A stretch of DNA of 34,956 nt from Saccharomonospora sp. CUA-673 (GCF_001942305.1 NZ_MKKE01000038.1:1-34956), one strand, 5' to 3'; shown: positions 27,380 through 34,956, numbered from the stretch's first letter. Notes: generated by a model from the letters alone, not told the origin. Numbers and translations are program-made.

Positions 27380-27987
27380 CGGCGTGTCTCCCTTCGCGTG
27401 TGCGGCGTCCCGGCCCGCTGCGCGCCGCGTTCCTTGGCCGCGGCGGCGAGTTTGGCCTTGTGCGCCTTGGCCAGTGCGGCCGCGCGGGCCTCGGCCTCGG
27501 CGAGCCGGCCGCGCATGGGCTCGCGCCAGAGGTGGCAGATGGCCAGCGCGAGCGCGTCGGCGGCGTCGGCGGGTTTGGGGCGCGACTCGAGTTTCAGCAG
27601 CCGGGTCACCATGCCGGTGACCTGCTCCTTGTCGGCGCGGCCCGATCCGGTGACGGCGGCCTTGATCTCGCTCGGCGTGTGGAACACGACCGGCAGTCCG
27701 CGGCGCGCGGCACCGAGGGCGACCACGCCGCCAGCCTGCGCGGTGCCCATCGCGGTGCGCACGTTGTGCTGGCTGAACACGCGCTCGACGGCGATCGCCT
27801 CGGGCCGGTAGGTCTCGAGCCACTCCTCCACGGCGTCCGAGATCTGCAGCAGCCGCCGGGACAGCTCGTCCTCGGCCGGGGTGCGGACGACGTCGACGGC
27901 CACGCACGTCACCTGGCGACCGGTACCGCCGTCGACGACACCGAGGCCGCAGCGGGTCAGTCCGGGGTCCACGCCCAGCACGCGCAA
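27376..27987 (-). CDS. ruvC: Crossover junction endodeoxyribonuclease RuvC
   Basis: A 203-residue RNase H-fold resolvase. The acidic active site is seen as Asp in [14 protein letters not shown], Glu in [20 protein letters not shown], and the Asp pair in [15 protein letters not shown]. The segment [20 protein letters not shown] is a family signature. The C-terminus has a basic, Ala-rich extension of about 35 residues. The start appears to be TTG at 27987, with GGGGGAG six bases upstream; a GTG two codons later is the alternative. A TAGTCT -10-like element lies upstream, without a clear -35. Confidence 0.96.
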   Translation of the reverse strand: MRVLGVDPGLTRCGLGVVDGGTGRQVTCVAVDVVRTPAEDELSRRLLQISDAVEEWLETYRPEAIAVERVFSQHNVRTAMGTAQAGGVVALGAARRGLPVVFHTPSEIKAAVTGSGRADKEQVTGMVTRLLKLESRPKPADAADALALAICHLWREPMRGRLAEAEARAAALAKAHKAKLAAAAKERGAQRAGTPHTRRETRR

Positions 27988-28056
27988 CGGGTCTCCCCCT
28001 GTCCGGGAACATCAGTTCGAGGTCGCCAGACTACCGGCAGGGGTGCGGGCGGTGCC

Positions 28057-28091
28057 CGCAGGCGCGCCGAGCTCGGCCCGGTGCGCCTGCG
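28057..28091 (-). terminator. Terminator of the EEP-fold protein gene
   Basis: A perfect 9-bp outer stem (CGCAGGCGC / GCGCCTGCG) encloses the palindrome GCCGAGCTCGGC. It starts nine bases past the stop codon and separates this gene from ruvC. Confidence 0.65.
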
Positions 28092-28100
28092 AGGCTCCGA

Positions 28101-29057
28101 TCACGCCCGGCCGAGGTCCACGAGCGCCTGGACGGGCAGGTGGTCGGACGGGTAGCGGCCGTCGATGCGGAACGGGTTGAGCGCCACCTCACGGGTCACG
28201 GCGTCACCACCGGTGAGGATCCAGTCGATCCGGTCGCCGCCGTCGACGGGGTCTCCGTAGTTGGGGAACGTGCCCCACTCCGGTGTCAGGCGCCGGCCGG
28301 TGTTCCACGTGTCGACGAGGCCGTCGTCGACGAGCACGTCGTAGGCCCCTCCCCCACCTGCCGGGCTGTTGAAGTCGCCGAGGACGAGCACCGGGTCGTC
28401 GCCTGCGACGTCGCGGACCCTGTCCCGCAGCAGTTCGGCGCTGCGCACGCGCGAGTACTCGGAGACGTGGTCGAAGTGCGTGTTGGCCACGACGAACTCG
28501 ACGCCGGTGCGTCGGTCGGCCATCCGCACCCACGACACCATGCGCACGACGGCGTTGCCCCAGGTCACCGAGCCGATGACGTGCGGGGTGTCGGACAGCC
28601 AGAAGTGGTCGAACGCGAGCGGTTCGAGGCGGTCGGCGTCGAAGTGGATGGAGCAGAACTCGTCCTCGCTGCCGCCCTGCCGGCCGAGCCCGATGCTGTC
28701 GTAGTGGGCGGGCAGCGCTGCGTCGACCTGCTTGACCTGCTCGTACAGCGCTTCCTGCACGCCGAGGACGGTGGGCTGTTCGACGGCGAGGAACTCGGCC
28801 AGCACCGGCAGCCGGTCGGTCCACGAGTCGTCGCTGCCTGCGGGCGCGCCGATGTCGACGCGGATGTTGAACGACGCCACGTGCAGGGTGTCGCCGTTGG
28901 CCGGGCCGATGAGCGCGGCACCGCGCCCGGCGCCCTGCGGCGGCCGGTCGGGTGCGGTGGTGGCCGCCTGTGCGGTGCCTGCGGTCGCGGCCAGCCCCGC
29001 GGTACCGAGTGCGCCGAGCGCTCCCGCGGTCAGTGCCTTCCTGCGCGTCACGTCCAT
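28101..29057 (-). CDS. Tat-exported endonuclease/exonuclease/phosphatase (EEP) family protein
   Basis: A 318-residue predicted secreted phosphodiesterase. The N-terminus MDVTRRKALTAGALGALGTA is a twin-arginine signal with an Ala-x-Ala cleavage site near AGTAQAATT. The EEP motifs are LHVASFNIRVDIG (Asn), VLGVQEALYEQV (metal Glu), VVANTHFDHVS, VLVLGDFNSPAGG and RYPSDHLPVQAL (catalytic Asp-His). The family covers nucleases, sphingomyelinases and inositol phosphatases, so the substrate is open. ATG at 29057 follows GGAAAGG and places the Arg pair right after the start. It sits between yebC/DUF4262 and ruvC on the same strand, which is unusual, and has its own terminator. Confidence 0.9.
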   Translation of the reverse strand: MDVTRRKALTAGALGALGTAGLAATAGTAQAATTAPDRPPQGAGRGAALIGPANGDTLHVASFNIRVDIGAPAGSDDSWTDRLPVLAEFLAVEQPTVLGVQEALYEQVKQVDAALPAHYDSIGLGRQGGSEDEFCSIHFDADRLEPLAFDHFWLSDTPHVIGSVTWGNAVVRMVSWVRMADRRTGVEFVVANTHFDHVSEYSRVRSAELLRDRVRDVAGDDPVLVLGDFNSPAGGGGAYDVLVDDGLVDTWNTGRRLTPEWGTFPNYGDPVDGGDRIDWILTGGDAVTREVALNPFRIDGRYPSDHLPVQALVDLGRA

Positions 29058-29202
29058 GTCCGGTGCCCTTTCCACGTCGGCCGTCGGTCGTGGGCAACGG
29101 TGCCGAGGTGGCGTGTGCGGAACCGGTCGGCAGGTCGACCGGCGCGGAAAATCGGACAGAACAGAAAATGATCAGTGGCGCAGGCTCTGCAGCCGCGCAG
29201 CC

Positions 29203-29739
29203 TCAGGGGCCGTCGACGCCGGGGGTCCAGCTCTCGGGTTCACCGCTGGCGGTCAGCACGGGCTGCCAGGACGCGAAGCCCTCGGGGGCGGCGTTGGTCC
29301 ACGGCCAGTGCCCGTCGGGGGTGGGCACGATGATCTGCAGTGCCGGGAAGTCGCCCTCGGGGTAGACCGCGAAGGCGCTGCCGAAGAACTCGGGGTAGTG
29401 CCCGGGCGCGACCTGCTCGAACGTGACGGGAACGCCGTCGAAGAAGTCGTGGTACAGCTCGCCGCAGCGGAACTGTTCGCCGGTGGCGGCGCGGTCGACG
29501 TAGGCGTCGAGCAGCACGGGCGCGAGCTGGGGCGGCAGGCCGACGACGACGGCCTCGGGGACGCTGTGCATGGCCCAGGCGCACACGGTGAAGGAGTATC
29601 CGGCGCCGCGTTCGTCGCCCGCGACGTTGATGACCGCGTTCCCGCGTCGTTCGGCTTCGCCGACGATCCACTCGCGCAGGTCGTCGACGGGGTCTGCGGC
29701 GTTCGCCGGCTCCGGTGTCTCGACAGTCACGGCGTGCAT
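29203..29739 (-). CDS. DUF4262 domain-containing protein
   Basis: A 178-residue cytosolic protein. GDERGAGYSFTVCAWAMHSV, PEAVVVGLPPQLAPVLLDAY and a C-terminal PALQIIVPTPDGHWPW match the DUF4262 pattern, whose biochemical role is unknown. ATG at 29739; a GTG four codons later is possible. It stands alone between the yebC terminator and the EEP gene. The upstream spacer holds a repeated 12-base element. Codon use is like its neighbours. Confidence 0.75.
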   Translation of the reverse strand: MHAVTVETPEPANAADPVDDLREWIVGEAERRGNAVINVAGDERGAGYSFTVCAWAMHSVPEAVVVGLPPQLAPVLLDAYVDRAATGEQFRCGELYHDFFDGVPVTFEQVAPGHYPEFFGSAFAVYPEGDFPALQIIVPTPDGHWPWTNAAPEGFASWQPVLTASGEPESWTPGVDGP

Positions 29740-29750
29740 TCTGCCGTACG

Positions 29751-29796
29751 TCTGCCACCGGTTCCCACCACCCGGCGCGAGAAATCTGCCACCGGT
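29751..29796. repeat. 12-bp direct repeat upstream of the DUF4262 gene
   Basis: TCTGCCACCGGT occurs at 29751-29762 and 29785-29796, 34 bases apart (about three helical turns), in the promoter region of the DUF4262 gene. This suggests paired regulator sites on one DNA face. No regulator is identified. Confidence 0.5.
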
Positions 29797-29833
29797 CGCC
29801 GGGGTTCGGTCGAATTACGTTGCGGCGCAACGA

Positions 29834-29873
29834 GAATCCGCCCGACAGCACAGGTGTGCCGCCGGGCGGATTC
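29834..29873 (-). terminator. Terminator of the pdxT-yebC operon
   Basis: A perfect 11-bp stem (GAATCCGCCCG / CGGGCGGATTC) encloses a second small hairpin (GCACA-GG-TGTGC). It starts 18 bases past the yebC stop. Confidence 0.75.
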
Positions 29874-29891
29874 GGTCTTGACAGGTGTTGG

Positions 29892-30643
29892 TCAGGCGGT
29901 GGCCTCGGCCATGACCTCGTCGCTGACGTCGAAGTTGGCGTAGACGTTCTGCACGTCGTCGGAGTCCTCGAGCGCGTCGATCAGCTTGAAGATCTTCTTC
30001 GCGCCTTCGGCGTCGAGGGGCACGCTGACGGACGGCTGGAAGCTGAGTTCGGCCGATTCGTAGTCGTAGCCGGCTTCCTGCAGCGCGGTGCGGACGGCGA
30101 CGAGGTCGCCGGGCTCGCAGACGATCTCGAAGCTCTCGCCGAGGTCGTTGACCTCCTCGGCGCCGGCGTCGAGGACGGCCATGAGCACGTCGTCCTCGCT
30201 GGTGCCGGCCGACGACATGAGCACGATGCCTTGCGGGAGAACAGGTAGGACACCGAGCCGGGGTCGGCGAGCGAGCCGCCGTTACGGGTCAGCGCGGTGC
30301 GCACCTCGCTGGCGGCCCGGTTCTTGTTGTCGGTGAGACATTCGATGAGCACGGCGACGCCGTTCGCGCCGTAGCCCTCGTACATGATCTCTTCCCAGTC
30401 GGCGCCGCCGGCTTCCTCACCGGCGCCGCGCTTGCGCGCGCGCTCGACGTTGTCGGCCGGAACCGAGTTCTTCTTCGCCTTCTGGATGGCGTCGAAGAGC
30501 GTCGGGTTCCCCTCGGGGTCTCCCCCGCCGGTCCGCGCGGCGACCTCGATGTTCTTGATCAACTTCGCGAACAGCTTGCCACGCTTGGCGTCGAGGGCGG
30601 CCTTCTTGTGCTTTGTGGTCGCCCACTTGGAGTGGCCGCTCAT
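29892..30643 (-). CDS. yebC: YebC/PmpR-family protein (one apparent base deletion)
   Basis: TACO1/YebC-family protein, known as a DNA-binding regulator and more recently as a translation factor helping ribosomes through polyproline. The N-terminus [20 protein letters not shown] is the family signature, followed by [20 protein letters not shown] and [20 protein letters not shown]. The frame breaks at about 30230, where AAGGCATCG should be AAGGGCATCG ([13 protein letters not shown]). One added base gives 251 codons, 250 residues, the standard length. ATG at 30643 overlaps the pdxT stop (ATGA), and the pdxT end supplies GGAGGAG as ribosome site. Confidence 0.95.
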
Positions 30644-31314
30644 CTCTCCTCCAGATCTACGTTGTCGTCCGTGGGACGGCCCGTCGTCCGCGTACTGTCG
30701 TGCGCGATGTCCACGAACAGCCGGTGCACTCGCTCGTCCCCGGTGAGTTCGGGGTGGAACGCGGTGGCGAGGATCGGGCCTTGCCGCACGGCGACGATCC
30801 TATCGGCAGCGTCGGTGGCGTCGGCGACGCTGCCGTCGGCGGTGTGCGACACGGTGGCAAGCACCTCGACACCGTCGCCGACCTTCTCCACCCACGGGGC
30901 GCGGATGAACACCGCACGCGTGGGGCCGCCGGGGAAGTCGACGTCGGTCTCGAACGAGTCGACCTGTCGGCCGAAGGCGTTGCGTCGCACGATGACGTCG
31001 AGGGCACCGAGTTGTCGCTGGTCGGGGCGTCCGTCGAGCACCTGGCGGGCCAGCAGGATCATGCCGGCGCACGATCCGTAGGCGGGCATGCCGGCGGCCA
31101 GGCGGGCGCGGATCGGCTCGAGCAGGTCGAACGTCACCAGCAGGCGGGACATGGTGGTCGACTCCCCGCCCGTTAGGACGAGTGCGTCGACGGCGTCGAG
31201 TTCCTCGGGCCTACGGACCGGTACCGCGCGCGCTCCGGCGCGTTCGAGCGCGCCCGCGTGTTCGCGCACGTCGCCCTGCAGAGCGAGCACACCGATCGTC
31301 AGCCGGTCGGTCAC
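30640..31314 (-). CDS. pdxT: Pyridoxal 5'-phosphate synthase glutaminase subunit PdxT
   Basis: A 224-residue glutaminase that supplies ammonia to PdxS for vitamin B6 synthesis. [13 protein letters not shown], the glycine motif [15 protein letters not shown], the nucleophile Cys in [13 protein letters not shown] (about residue 82) and the C-terminal His/Glu in [11 protein letters not shown] are all present. Start GTG at 31314 has AAGGGG five bases upstream. pdxS, usually the gene just upstream in actinobacteria, is not here; azlD lies there instead. It is coupled to yebC. Confidence 0.95.
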   Translation of the reverse strand: MTDRLTIGVLALQGDVREHAGALERAGARAVPVRRPEELDAVDALVLTGGESTTMSRLLVTFDLLEPIRARLAAGMPAYGSCAGMILLARQVLDGRPDQRQLGALDVIVRRNAFGRQVDSFETDVDFPGGPTRAVFIRAPWVEKVGDGVEVLATVSHTADGSVADATDAADRIVAVRQGPILATAFHPELTGDERVHRLFVDIAHDSTRTTGRPTDDNVDLEER

Positions 31315-31420
31315 GACACCCCTTCGGTCGTTTCGGGGAAACCGCAGGTCGCGGTTGACCCACCCTACCCGGGCGTGGTGTCCGAACCCCGACGCCGGTC
31401 GCCGGGCACTGCCTCCGGTG

Positions 31421-31745
31421 TTACGGGACACCGAGCAGGCGCAGGCCTGCGGCGGTGGCCGCGGCGGCGAGGACGACCACGACGAACGGCGCCTTGCGCC
31501 AGGCCAGGATGCCGCCGACGGCGACGCCGGCGGGGCGGGCGACGCCGGCGAACTCGCCCGTCCTCGAGGAGGGCGGAGGTGGCGACGAGGGCGGCGAGAA
31601 GGACGACGGCGGCGGTGGCCATGAGGTGTTCGGCGCGGTCGGACAGCTCGATGCGGCTGCGCAGCGCGGGGCCGGCGTAGCGGAAGGCGAAGGTGCCGGC
31701 GCCGAGGACGAGGGTGGCGGCGATGAGCACGAACGGGCTGATCAC
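31421..31745 (-). CDS. azlD: AzlD-family small membrane protein (frame disturbed)
   Basis: A partner of AzlC in branched-chain amino acid or related export. The N-terminal part [40 protein letters not shown], then [12 protein letters not shown] is in one frame. The rest, [39 protein letters not shown], is in another. The junction is at 31556-31559, where GACGGGCGAG would need one base fewer (GACGGCGAG) or two more. With one base removed the gene is 108 codons, 107 residues, normal for AzlD. GTG at 31745 overlaps the azlC stop (GTGA). Confidence 0.8.
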
Positions 31746-32476
31746 GACGCACCCTCCCGATTCGCCTCCGACGCGGCGGTTTTGTTGGTTTTGTCCGGTG
31801 TGCCGCCGAGGGTGACGAGCACGCCGGCGAGGGCGAGCAGGACGGGCACGCCGGGCGGCAGCAGTGGCGCGGAGGCCAGGGCGACGACGACGCCGACGAG
31901 GACGGCGAGTCGGGTGGTGCGGTCTTTCAGGGACGGCAGGACGAGGGCGAGCAGGACGGCGGGAAAGGCGGCGTCGAGGCCGAGGGCGTCGGTGTCGGAG
32001 ATGACGGTGCCGCCGAAGGCGCCGGCGACGACGCCGAGGTTCCAGCAGACGAACAGGGCGATGCCGCAGGTCCAGAAGGCGGCGCGGCGGCGTTGGGCGT
32101 CCTGCTGGGACAGCGCGAAGGCGACGGTTTCGTCGATCATGAGGTGGGCGCCGACGATGCGGCGGGTGCGGCCGCGGCCGAACACGTCGCCGACCGCGAA
32201 ACCGAACGGCAGGTGTCGGGCGTTGACCAGCAGGCCGGCCAGGACAGCGGCGATGGGGTTGCCGCCGGAGGTGATCAGGCCGACGAACATGAACTGTGCG
32301 GCGCCGGCGAAGACGATCACGGACATGAGCATGGGTAGCCACAGCGGTAGGCCGGAGCTGACGGCGATGGCGCCGAATGACGCGGCGACCAGGCCGTTGG
32401 CGGCGCACACGAGGAGCACGTCGCGCAGGAGGCCGGGGCCGAGCCGGTTTGTTAGTGTTCGCCATATCGAACGCAT
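31742..32476 (-). CDS. azlC: AzlC-family inner membrane transporter subunit
   Basis: A 244-residue polytopic protein of the AzlC family, which with AzlD exports branched-chain amino acids in the best-studied case. Helices include [60 protein letters not shown] and TLGG-ending segments. The motif VNARHLPFG is characteristic. ATG at 32476 gives [15 protein letters not shown]. It is divergent from an HTH/cupin gene, which probably regulates it, across a spacer with two inverted repeats. The last residues are overlapped by azlD. The frame is intact. Confidence 0.9.
   Translation of the reverse strand: MRSIWRTLTNRLGPGLLRDVLLVCAANGLVAASFGAIAVSSGLPLWLPMLMSVIVFAGAAQFMFVGLITSGGNPIAAVLAGLLVNARHLPFGFAVGDVFGRGRTRRIVGAHLMIDETVAFALSQQDAQRRRAAFWTCGIALFVCWNLGVVAGAFGGTVISDTDALGLDAAFPAVLLALVLPSLKDRTTRLAVLVGVVVALASAPLLPPGVPVLLALAGVLVTLGGTPDKTNKTAASEANREGAS
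32457..32472. promoter_or_regulatory. Inverted repeat over the azlC start, candidate operator
   Basis: GTTCG-CCATAT-CGAAC, perfect 5-bp arms, overlaps the azlC start codon region. It may be a binding site for the divergently encoded HTH/cupin protein. Confidence 0.4.
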
Positions 32477-32489
32477 CGCCTGCCATAGT

Positions 32490-32509
32490 GAACACCGGGC
32501 GGGGTGTTC
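32490..32509. promoter_or_regulatory. Inverted repeat in the azlC/regulator spacer, candidate operator
   Basis: GAACACC-GGGCGG-GGTGTTC, perfect 7-bp arms with a six-base spacer, lies between azlC and the HTH/cupin gene. It shares the GTTC/GAAC half-site with the repeat at 32457-32472. It is a likely operator for control in both directions. Confidence 0.5.
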
Positions 32510-32545
32510 GTCAAGCCGAACGATCGGACCGCTGGAGCGAACGAC

Positions 32546-33160
32546 ATGGTGAAACCGGACGACGCAGTGAATCCGGTGGACGCAGTGGAGTCGGACGGGG
32601 TTGAGCAGCGTCGGGGGTCGCCGTTGGCCCACATCGCGGCGGCGTTGCGCCGGGAGCGTGGCAGGGCGGGGTTGTCGCTGTCGGAGTTGGCGAAGAAGGC
32701 CGGTGTGGCGAAGTCGACGTTGTCGCAGCTCGAGTCGGGCGGGGGGAATCCGAGTGTCGAGACGTTGTGGGCGTTGAGTGTGGCGTTGGATGTGGCGTTC
32801 GCGGCGTTGGTGCAGCCGGCGCAGCCGCAGGTGAGATTGGTGCGGGCGGGTGAGGGTCCAAGGTTTGCGGCGGACCGGGCGGACTATCTGGCGACGGTGT
32901 TGTCGACGTGTCCGCCGAATGCGCGCCGCGATCTGTACCTGATCACGGCGGAGCCCGATTCGGCGCGCGAGTCGGATCCGCACATGCCGGGCGTGGTGGA
33001 GCATGTGGTGCTCAGCACGGGGCGCGCGTTGGTCGGTCCGACGGATGATCCGGTGGAGCTGGCCCCGGGTGATTACATTTCGTATCCCGGCGATCTGCCG
33101 CACGTGTTCCGTGCGTTGGAGCCGGGCACCGCGGCGGTTCTGGTGTCGGAACACGTGTGA
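32546..33160 (+). CDS. XRE-family HTH regulator with C-terminal cupin domain
   Basis: A 204-residue regulator. The N-terminal HTH is LRRERGRAGLSLSELAKKAG, VAKSTLSQLESGGGNPSVET (about residues 35-75). A cupin ligand domain follows (HMPGVVEHVVLSTGRALVGP, LAPGDYISYPGDLPHVFRAL). ATG at 32546 has GGAGCG nine bases upstream; a GTG at 32504 in the same frame lies inside the inverted repeat and is less likely. It is divergent from azlCD, the usual arrangement for control of such exporters. The ligand is probably a small molecule, perhaps an amino acid (inferred). The gene is G/T-rich in wobble positions compared with the housekeeping genes. Confidence 0.9.
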   Translation: MVKPDDAVNPVDAVESDGVEQRRGSPLAHIAAALRRERGRAGLSLSELAKKAGVAKSTLSQLESGGGNPSVETLWALSVALDVAFAALVQPAQPQVRLVRAGEGPRFAADRADYLATVLSTCPPNARRDLYLITAEPDSARESDPHMPGVVEHVVLSTGRALVGPTDDPVELAPGDYISYPGDLPHVFRALEPGTAAVLVSEHV

Positions 33161-33169
33161 GGCGGCGGT

Positions 33170-34395
33170 TCAGAACGGCGGCGGTTCGTCCTGGTCGGGT
33201 GGCCCGCCGGCCTGTTGACCGGGTGGCGGTTTCGGGTTCGCGATCAGGACGGGTGTCCGCCGTCCGGTGTGGACGGTGCCGAGTGGCGTTGTGACGGTTG
33301 CCGTGCCGCGGCCGGGTCGTGCGTGGTGATCCAGCCGGGGGTGTTTTTCATGCGGTGGTGTCGGCGGCAGCGTGCGGTGAGGTTGTCCAGCGAGGTGGGG
33401 CCGTTGTCACGGGTCCATTCCTGTTCGTGGTCGGTGTCGCAGTGTCGTGCTGGTCGGTGACACCAGGGGATGACGCATTCGCGGTCTCGGACGCGCATGG
33501 CTTCGCGGATCGTGGTGCTGGGCCGGTAGCGAGATCGTCCGAGGTCGACCGGGTTGCCGGTGGCGGGATCGCAGAGCACCTTCCGCCAGGTCGACTTCGG
33601 GTTGGCCGCGATCTCTCGGCCGATGGCACCGGGGATGGGCCCGTAGCCGTCCAGCTCGACCCCGGACTCGGAGATCGACAGGGCGGTGTCGACGGGCATG
33701 TGCACGTAGACCACCGCAGACACCTCGGGAGCCTTAGCGCCGGGATCGTTGCCCAGCAGCAGGTCAGCAACCACGTCCGCACGCAACTGGTCATAGGTTC
33801 GCTCGTGCCCATCACGCTTACGTTGCCGAGCCAGCGAGTCGACCCGCGCGTAGCAGGCGGCGGCGACCTCCGACCGCATGGTGGTCACGAGCCGGGACTG
33901 GCAGTTCTCCCCGTGCTCCAACGTGACCTTGCGCCCCTGGTCAGCCTTCCGCGCACGCTCAACGCGCCCCGCAGGATCAACCTTGTCAACGAGCCGTCGA
34001 ACCGCCCGAACCAGATTGTGGGGTAACCACATGGTCTCGGCAGCCGAGGAAAGCTTGTCGGCCAACAACGAGTCGACCTCGCGAGCCTGCGAGTCGGACA
34101 ACACACCGGTCACATCAACGACGCGGGATGCGGCGTAATACTCGACTTTCCCGTCCTCCATCAGCGACAACAGCCGAGGCATCCGCGACACCAACGACAC
34201 GGCCGTATGCACCCGCCCGAGAACAAACTCCCGCGAGGCCCGACACTCCGGCACCAACGACTCGGCAAACCACGACAACTCGCCCTCGTCCGACGGCGCA
34301 GCCGAGGCCAACAGGCTCATCTCCTCAGCATCAATCCGTGCCCGCCGCACCCGAAGCGACTGCACAGACTGAACAACAGATCCACCACTGGCCAC
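33170..34395 (-). CDS. DUF222/HNH endonuclease domain protein (probable base deletion near the 3' end)
   Basis: A REP13E12-like protein common in multiple copies in actinobacteria. The N-terminal DUF222 region (EEMSLLASAAPSDEGELSWF, YYAASRVVDVTGVLSDSQAR) is followed by the HNH nuclease module (RDRECVIPWCHRPARHCDTD, HEQEWTRDNGPTSLDNLTAR, CRRHHRMKNTPGW). As written the frame stops at 33244. One frame away the sequence continues to PKPPPGQQAGGPPDQDEPPP and F, then TGA at 33172-33170, an end typical of this family. A single base near 33250 would join them, giving 409 codons. Start GTG at 34395 fits a leaderless transcript. The biological role is unknown; the family behaves like a dispersed genetic element. 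Confidence 0.85.
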
Positions 34396-34401
34396 CAGCC
34401 C

Positions 34402-34430
34402 ATAATACCAAACACCAGTTCGACGAACAA
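34402..34430 (-). promoter_or_regulatory. Promoter of the HNH gene (TTGTTC, TATTAT)
   Basis: On the minus strand TTGTTC (34430-34425) and TATTAT (34407-34402) are 17 bases apart. The predicted start falls at or next to the GTG at 34395, so the mRNA is probably leaderless. TATTAT is the most AT-rich -10 element seen in the window. Confidence 0.6.
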
Positions 34431-34589
34431 TCAAAACGTCAACCCGACAGAACCCGGGGCCGAGCGAAGCAATGGCCCCCACACAAAGCCCCCAACGCAA
34501 CCACCCACCCAACCCAAACAAACCCCCGCCCCGGAGTGTCATCCCGTCGACCTAAACAGCAACCATCACGGGGCTGCTGAAGGGGTGTG

Positions 34590-34956
34590 TGACATCTGAG
34601 TTCGCTTGCCGAGAGGTGGGCGTGGAAGGATGCCACTGTGCCCAAGCCGTATCCCCGTGAGTTCCGTGAGGACGTCGTCCGGGTCGCGCGTAACCGCGAG
34701 TCTGGTGTGACTTTGGCGCAGGTCGCCGCGGACTTCGGTGTTCACGAGATGACGTTGCAGAAGTGGTTGCGTCAGGCTGATGTCGAGGACGGCGCCAAGC
34801 CGGGTGTGTCCTCGGATGCGGCGGCTGAGTTGCGGGAGCTCAAACGGCGTAACCGGTTGTTGGAGCAGGAGAACGAGGTGTTGCGTCGGGCTGCGGCGTA
34901 CTTGTCGCAGGGCAACCTGCCGGGAAAAGGCTCTACCCGCTCGTAAGGGAGTTGGC
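34590..34956 (+). mobile_element. Left part of an IS3-family insertion sequence (truncated by window edge)
   Basis: OrfA and the start of an OrfB-type reading frame are present. The left boundary is set approximately at the TGTGTGACATCTGAG region. The terminal inverted repeat cannot be proven because the right end is outside the window. Confidence 0.65.
34638..34946 (+). CDS. IS3-family transposase OrfA
   Basis: A 102-residue HTH protein. PKPYPREFREDVVRVARNRE, then TLAQVAADFGVHEMTLQKWL (HTH), and a leucine-zipper coiled coil (LRELKRRNRLLEQENEVLRR) match OrfA of IS3 elements. GTG at 34638 follows GGAAGG. Near the end, AAAAG at 34925-34929 is a slippery site. A -1 shift there leaves the OrfA frame and continues as RLYPLVREL, the usual beginning of the OrfB integrase domain, up to the window edge. 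This fits the -1 frameshift that makes the IS3 OrfAB transposase. OrfB is otherwise outside the window. Confidence 0.9.
   Translation: MPKPYPREFREDVVRVARNRESGVTLAQVAADFGVHEMTLQKWLRQADVEDGAKPGVSSDAAAELRELKRRNRLLEQENEVLRRAAAYLSQGNLPGKGSTRS

Noticed and set aside
31365..32495. An Arg/Pro-rich minus-strand frame overlapping azlC and azlD
   Set aside because: It is an out-of-frame shadow of the AzlC frame, with no domain-like content.
34560..34637. Exact left inverted repeat of the IS3 element
   Set aside because: The right end is outside the window, so no pair can be matched. Only an approximate boundary is given.
1..34956. tRNA, rRNA, CRISPR or riboswitch
   Set aside because: No cloverleaf, rRNA-like segment, regularly spaced repeat array or known riboswitch core was recognised in any spacer. 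The guanidine riboswitch, expected for some Gdx genes, was specifically not seen before the SMR genes.

Overview
The window is about 35 kb of very GC-rich DNA from an actinobacterium. Codon third positions are almost all G or C, GTG starts are frequent, and many gene junctions are ATGA or GTGA overlaps. The gene order (pdxT, yebC, ruvC-ruvA-ruvB, yajC, secD, secF, apt, rel, cyclophilin, metallo-hydrolase, aspS, rarA, DUF948, DUF6167, alaS, ruvX, mltG) is the conserved actinobacterial housekeeping block. The details point to the Pseudonocardiales, but this is inferred from memory of synteny and not from a search.

Layout. Bases 1-4425 are a tightly coupled minus-strand operon: DUF948, DUF6167, alaS, ruvX and the 5' end of mltG, which is cut by the window edge inside a 99-bp repeat. 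rarA and an SGNH hydrolase (4586-7054) follow on the same strand. Bases 7149-9729 are a plus-strand accessory module: an autoregulated MarR repressor, then a DsbA-like oxidoreductase, a deaminase and two SMR exporters, with matching palindromic operators before marR and before the oxidoreductase gene. Bases 9803-13060 hold an aminoglycoside-phosphotransferase-fold protein and aspS (minus). Bases 13274-15386 hold a YibE/F membrane protein and a coiled-coil protein (plus). Bases 15399-21189 hold a membrane protein, a metallo-hydrolase, a membrane-anchored cyclophilin (plus), a crotonase-fold protein and rel. Bases 21328-27987 are apt, secF, secD, yajC, ruvB, ruvA and ruvC. A Tat-exported EEP-fold protein and a DUF4262 protein sit between ruvC and yebC-pdxT. 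The right end is accessory: azlD-azlC with a divergent HTH/cupin regulator, a DUF222/HNH endonuclease gene, and the left part of an IS3-family element that runs off the window.

The most striking property concerns sequence quality more than biology. At least thirteen single-base losses break genes that should be intact: alaS twice, rarA, the first SMR gene three times, the phosphotransferase, rel four times, secD twice and yebC. Nearly all can be repaired by turning GC back into GGC (equivalently GCC). Restoring one base at each site gives exactly in-frame proteins of normal family length. The genes are annotated here over their full extent on that basis. The left edge lies in a tandem repeat and the right edge in a transposon, as expected for a draft contig.

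No tRNA, rRNA, CRISPR array or riboswitch was recognised. No stretch over 300 bases lacks a gene. The best candidate for undescribed biology is the MarR, DsbA-like, deaminase and paired-SMR module with its two matching operators.
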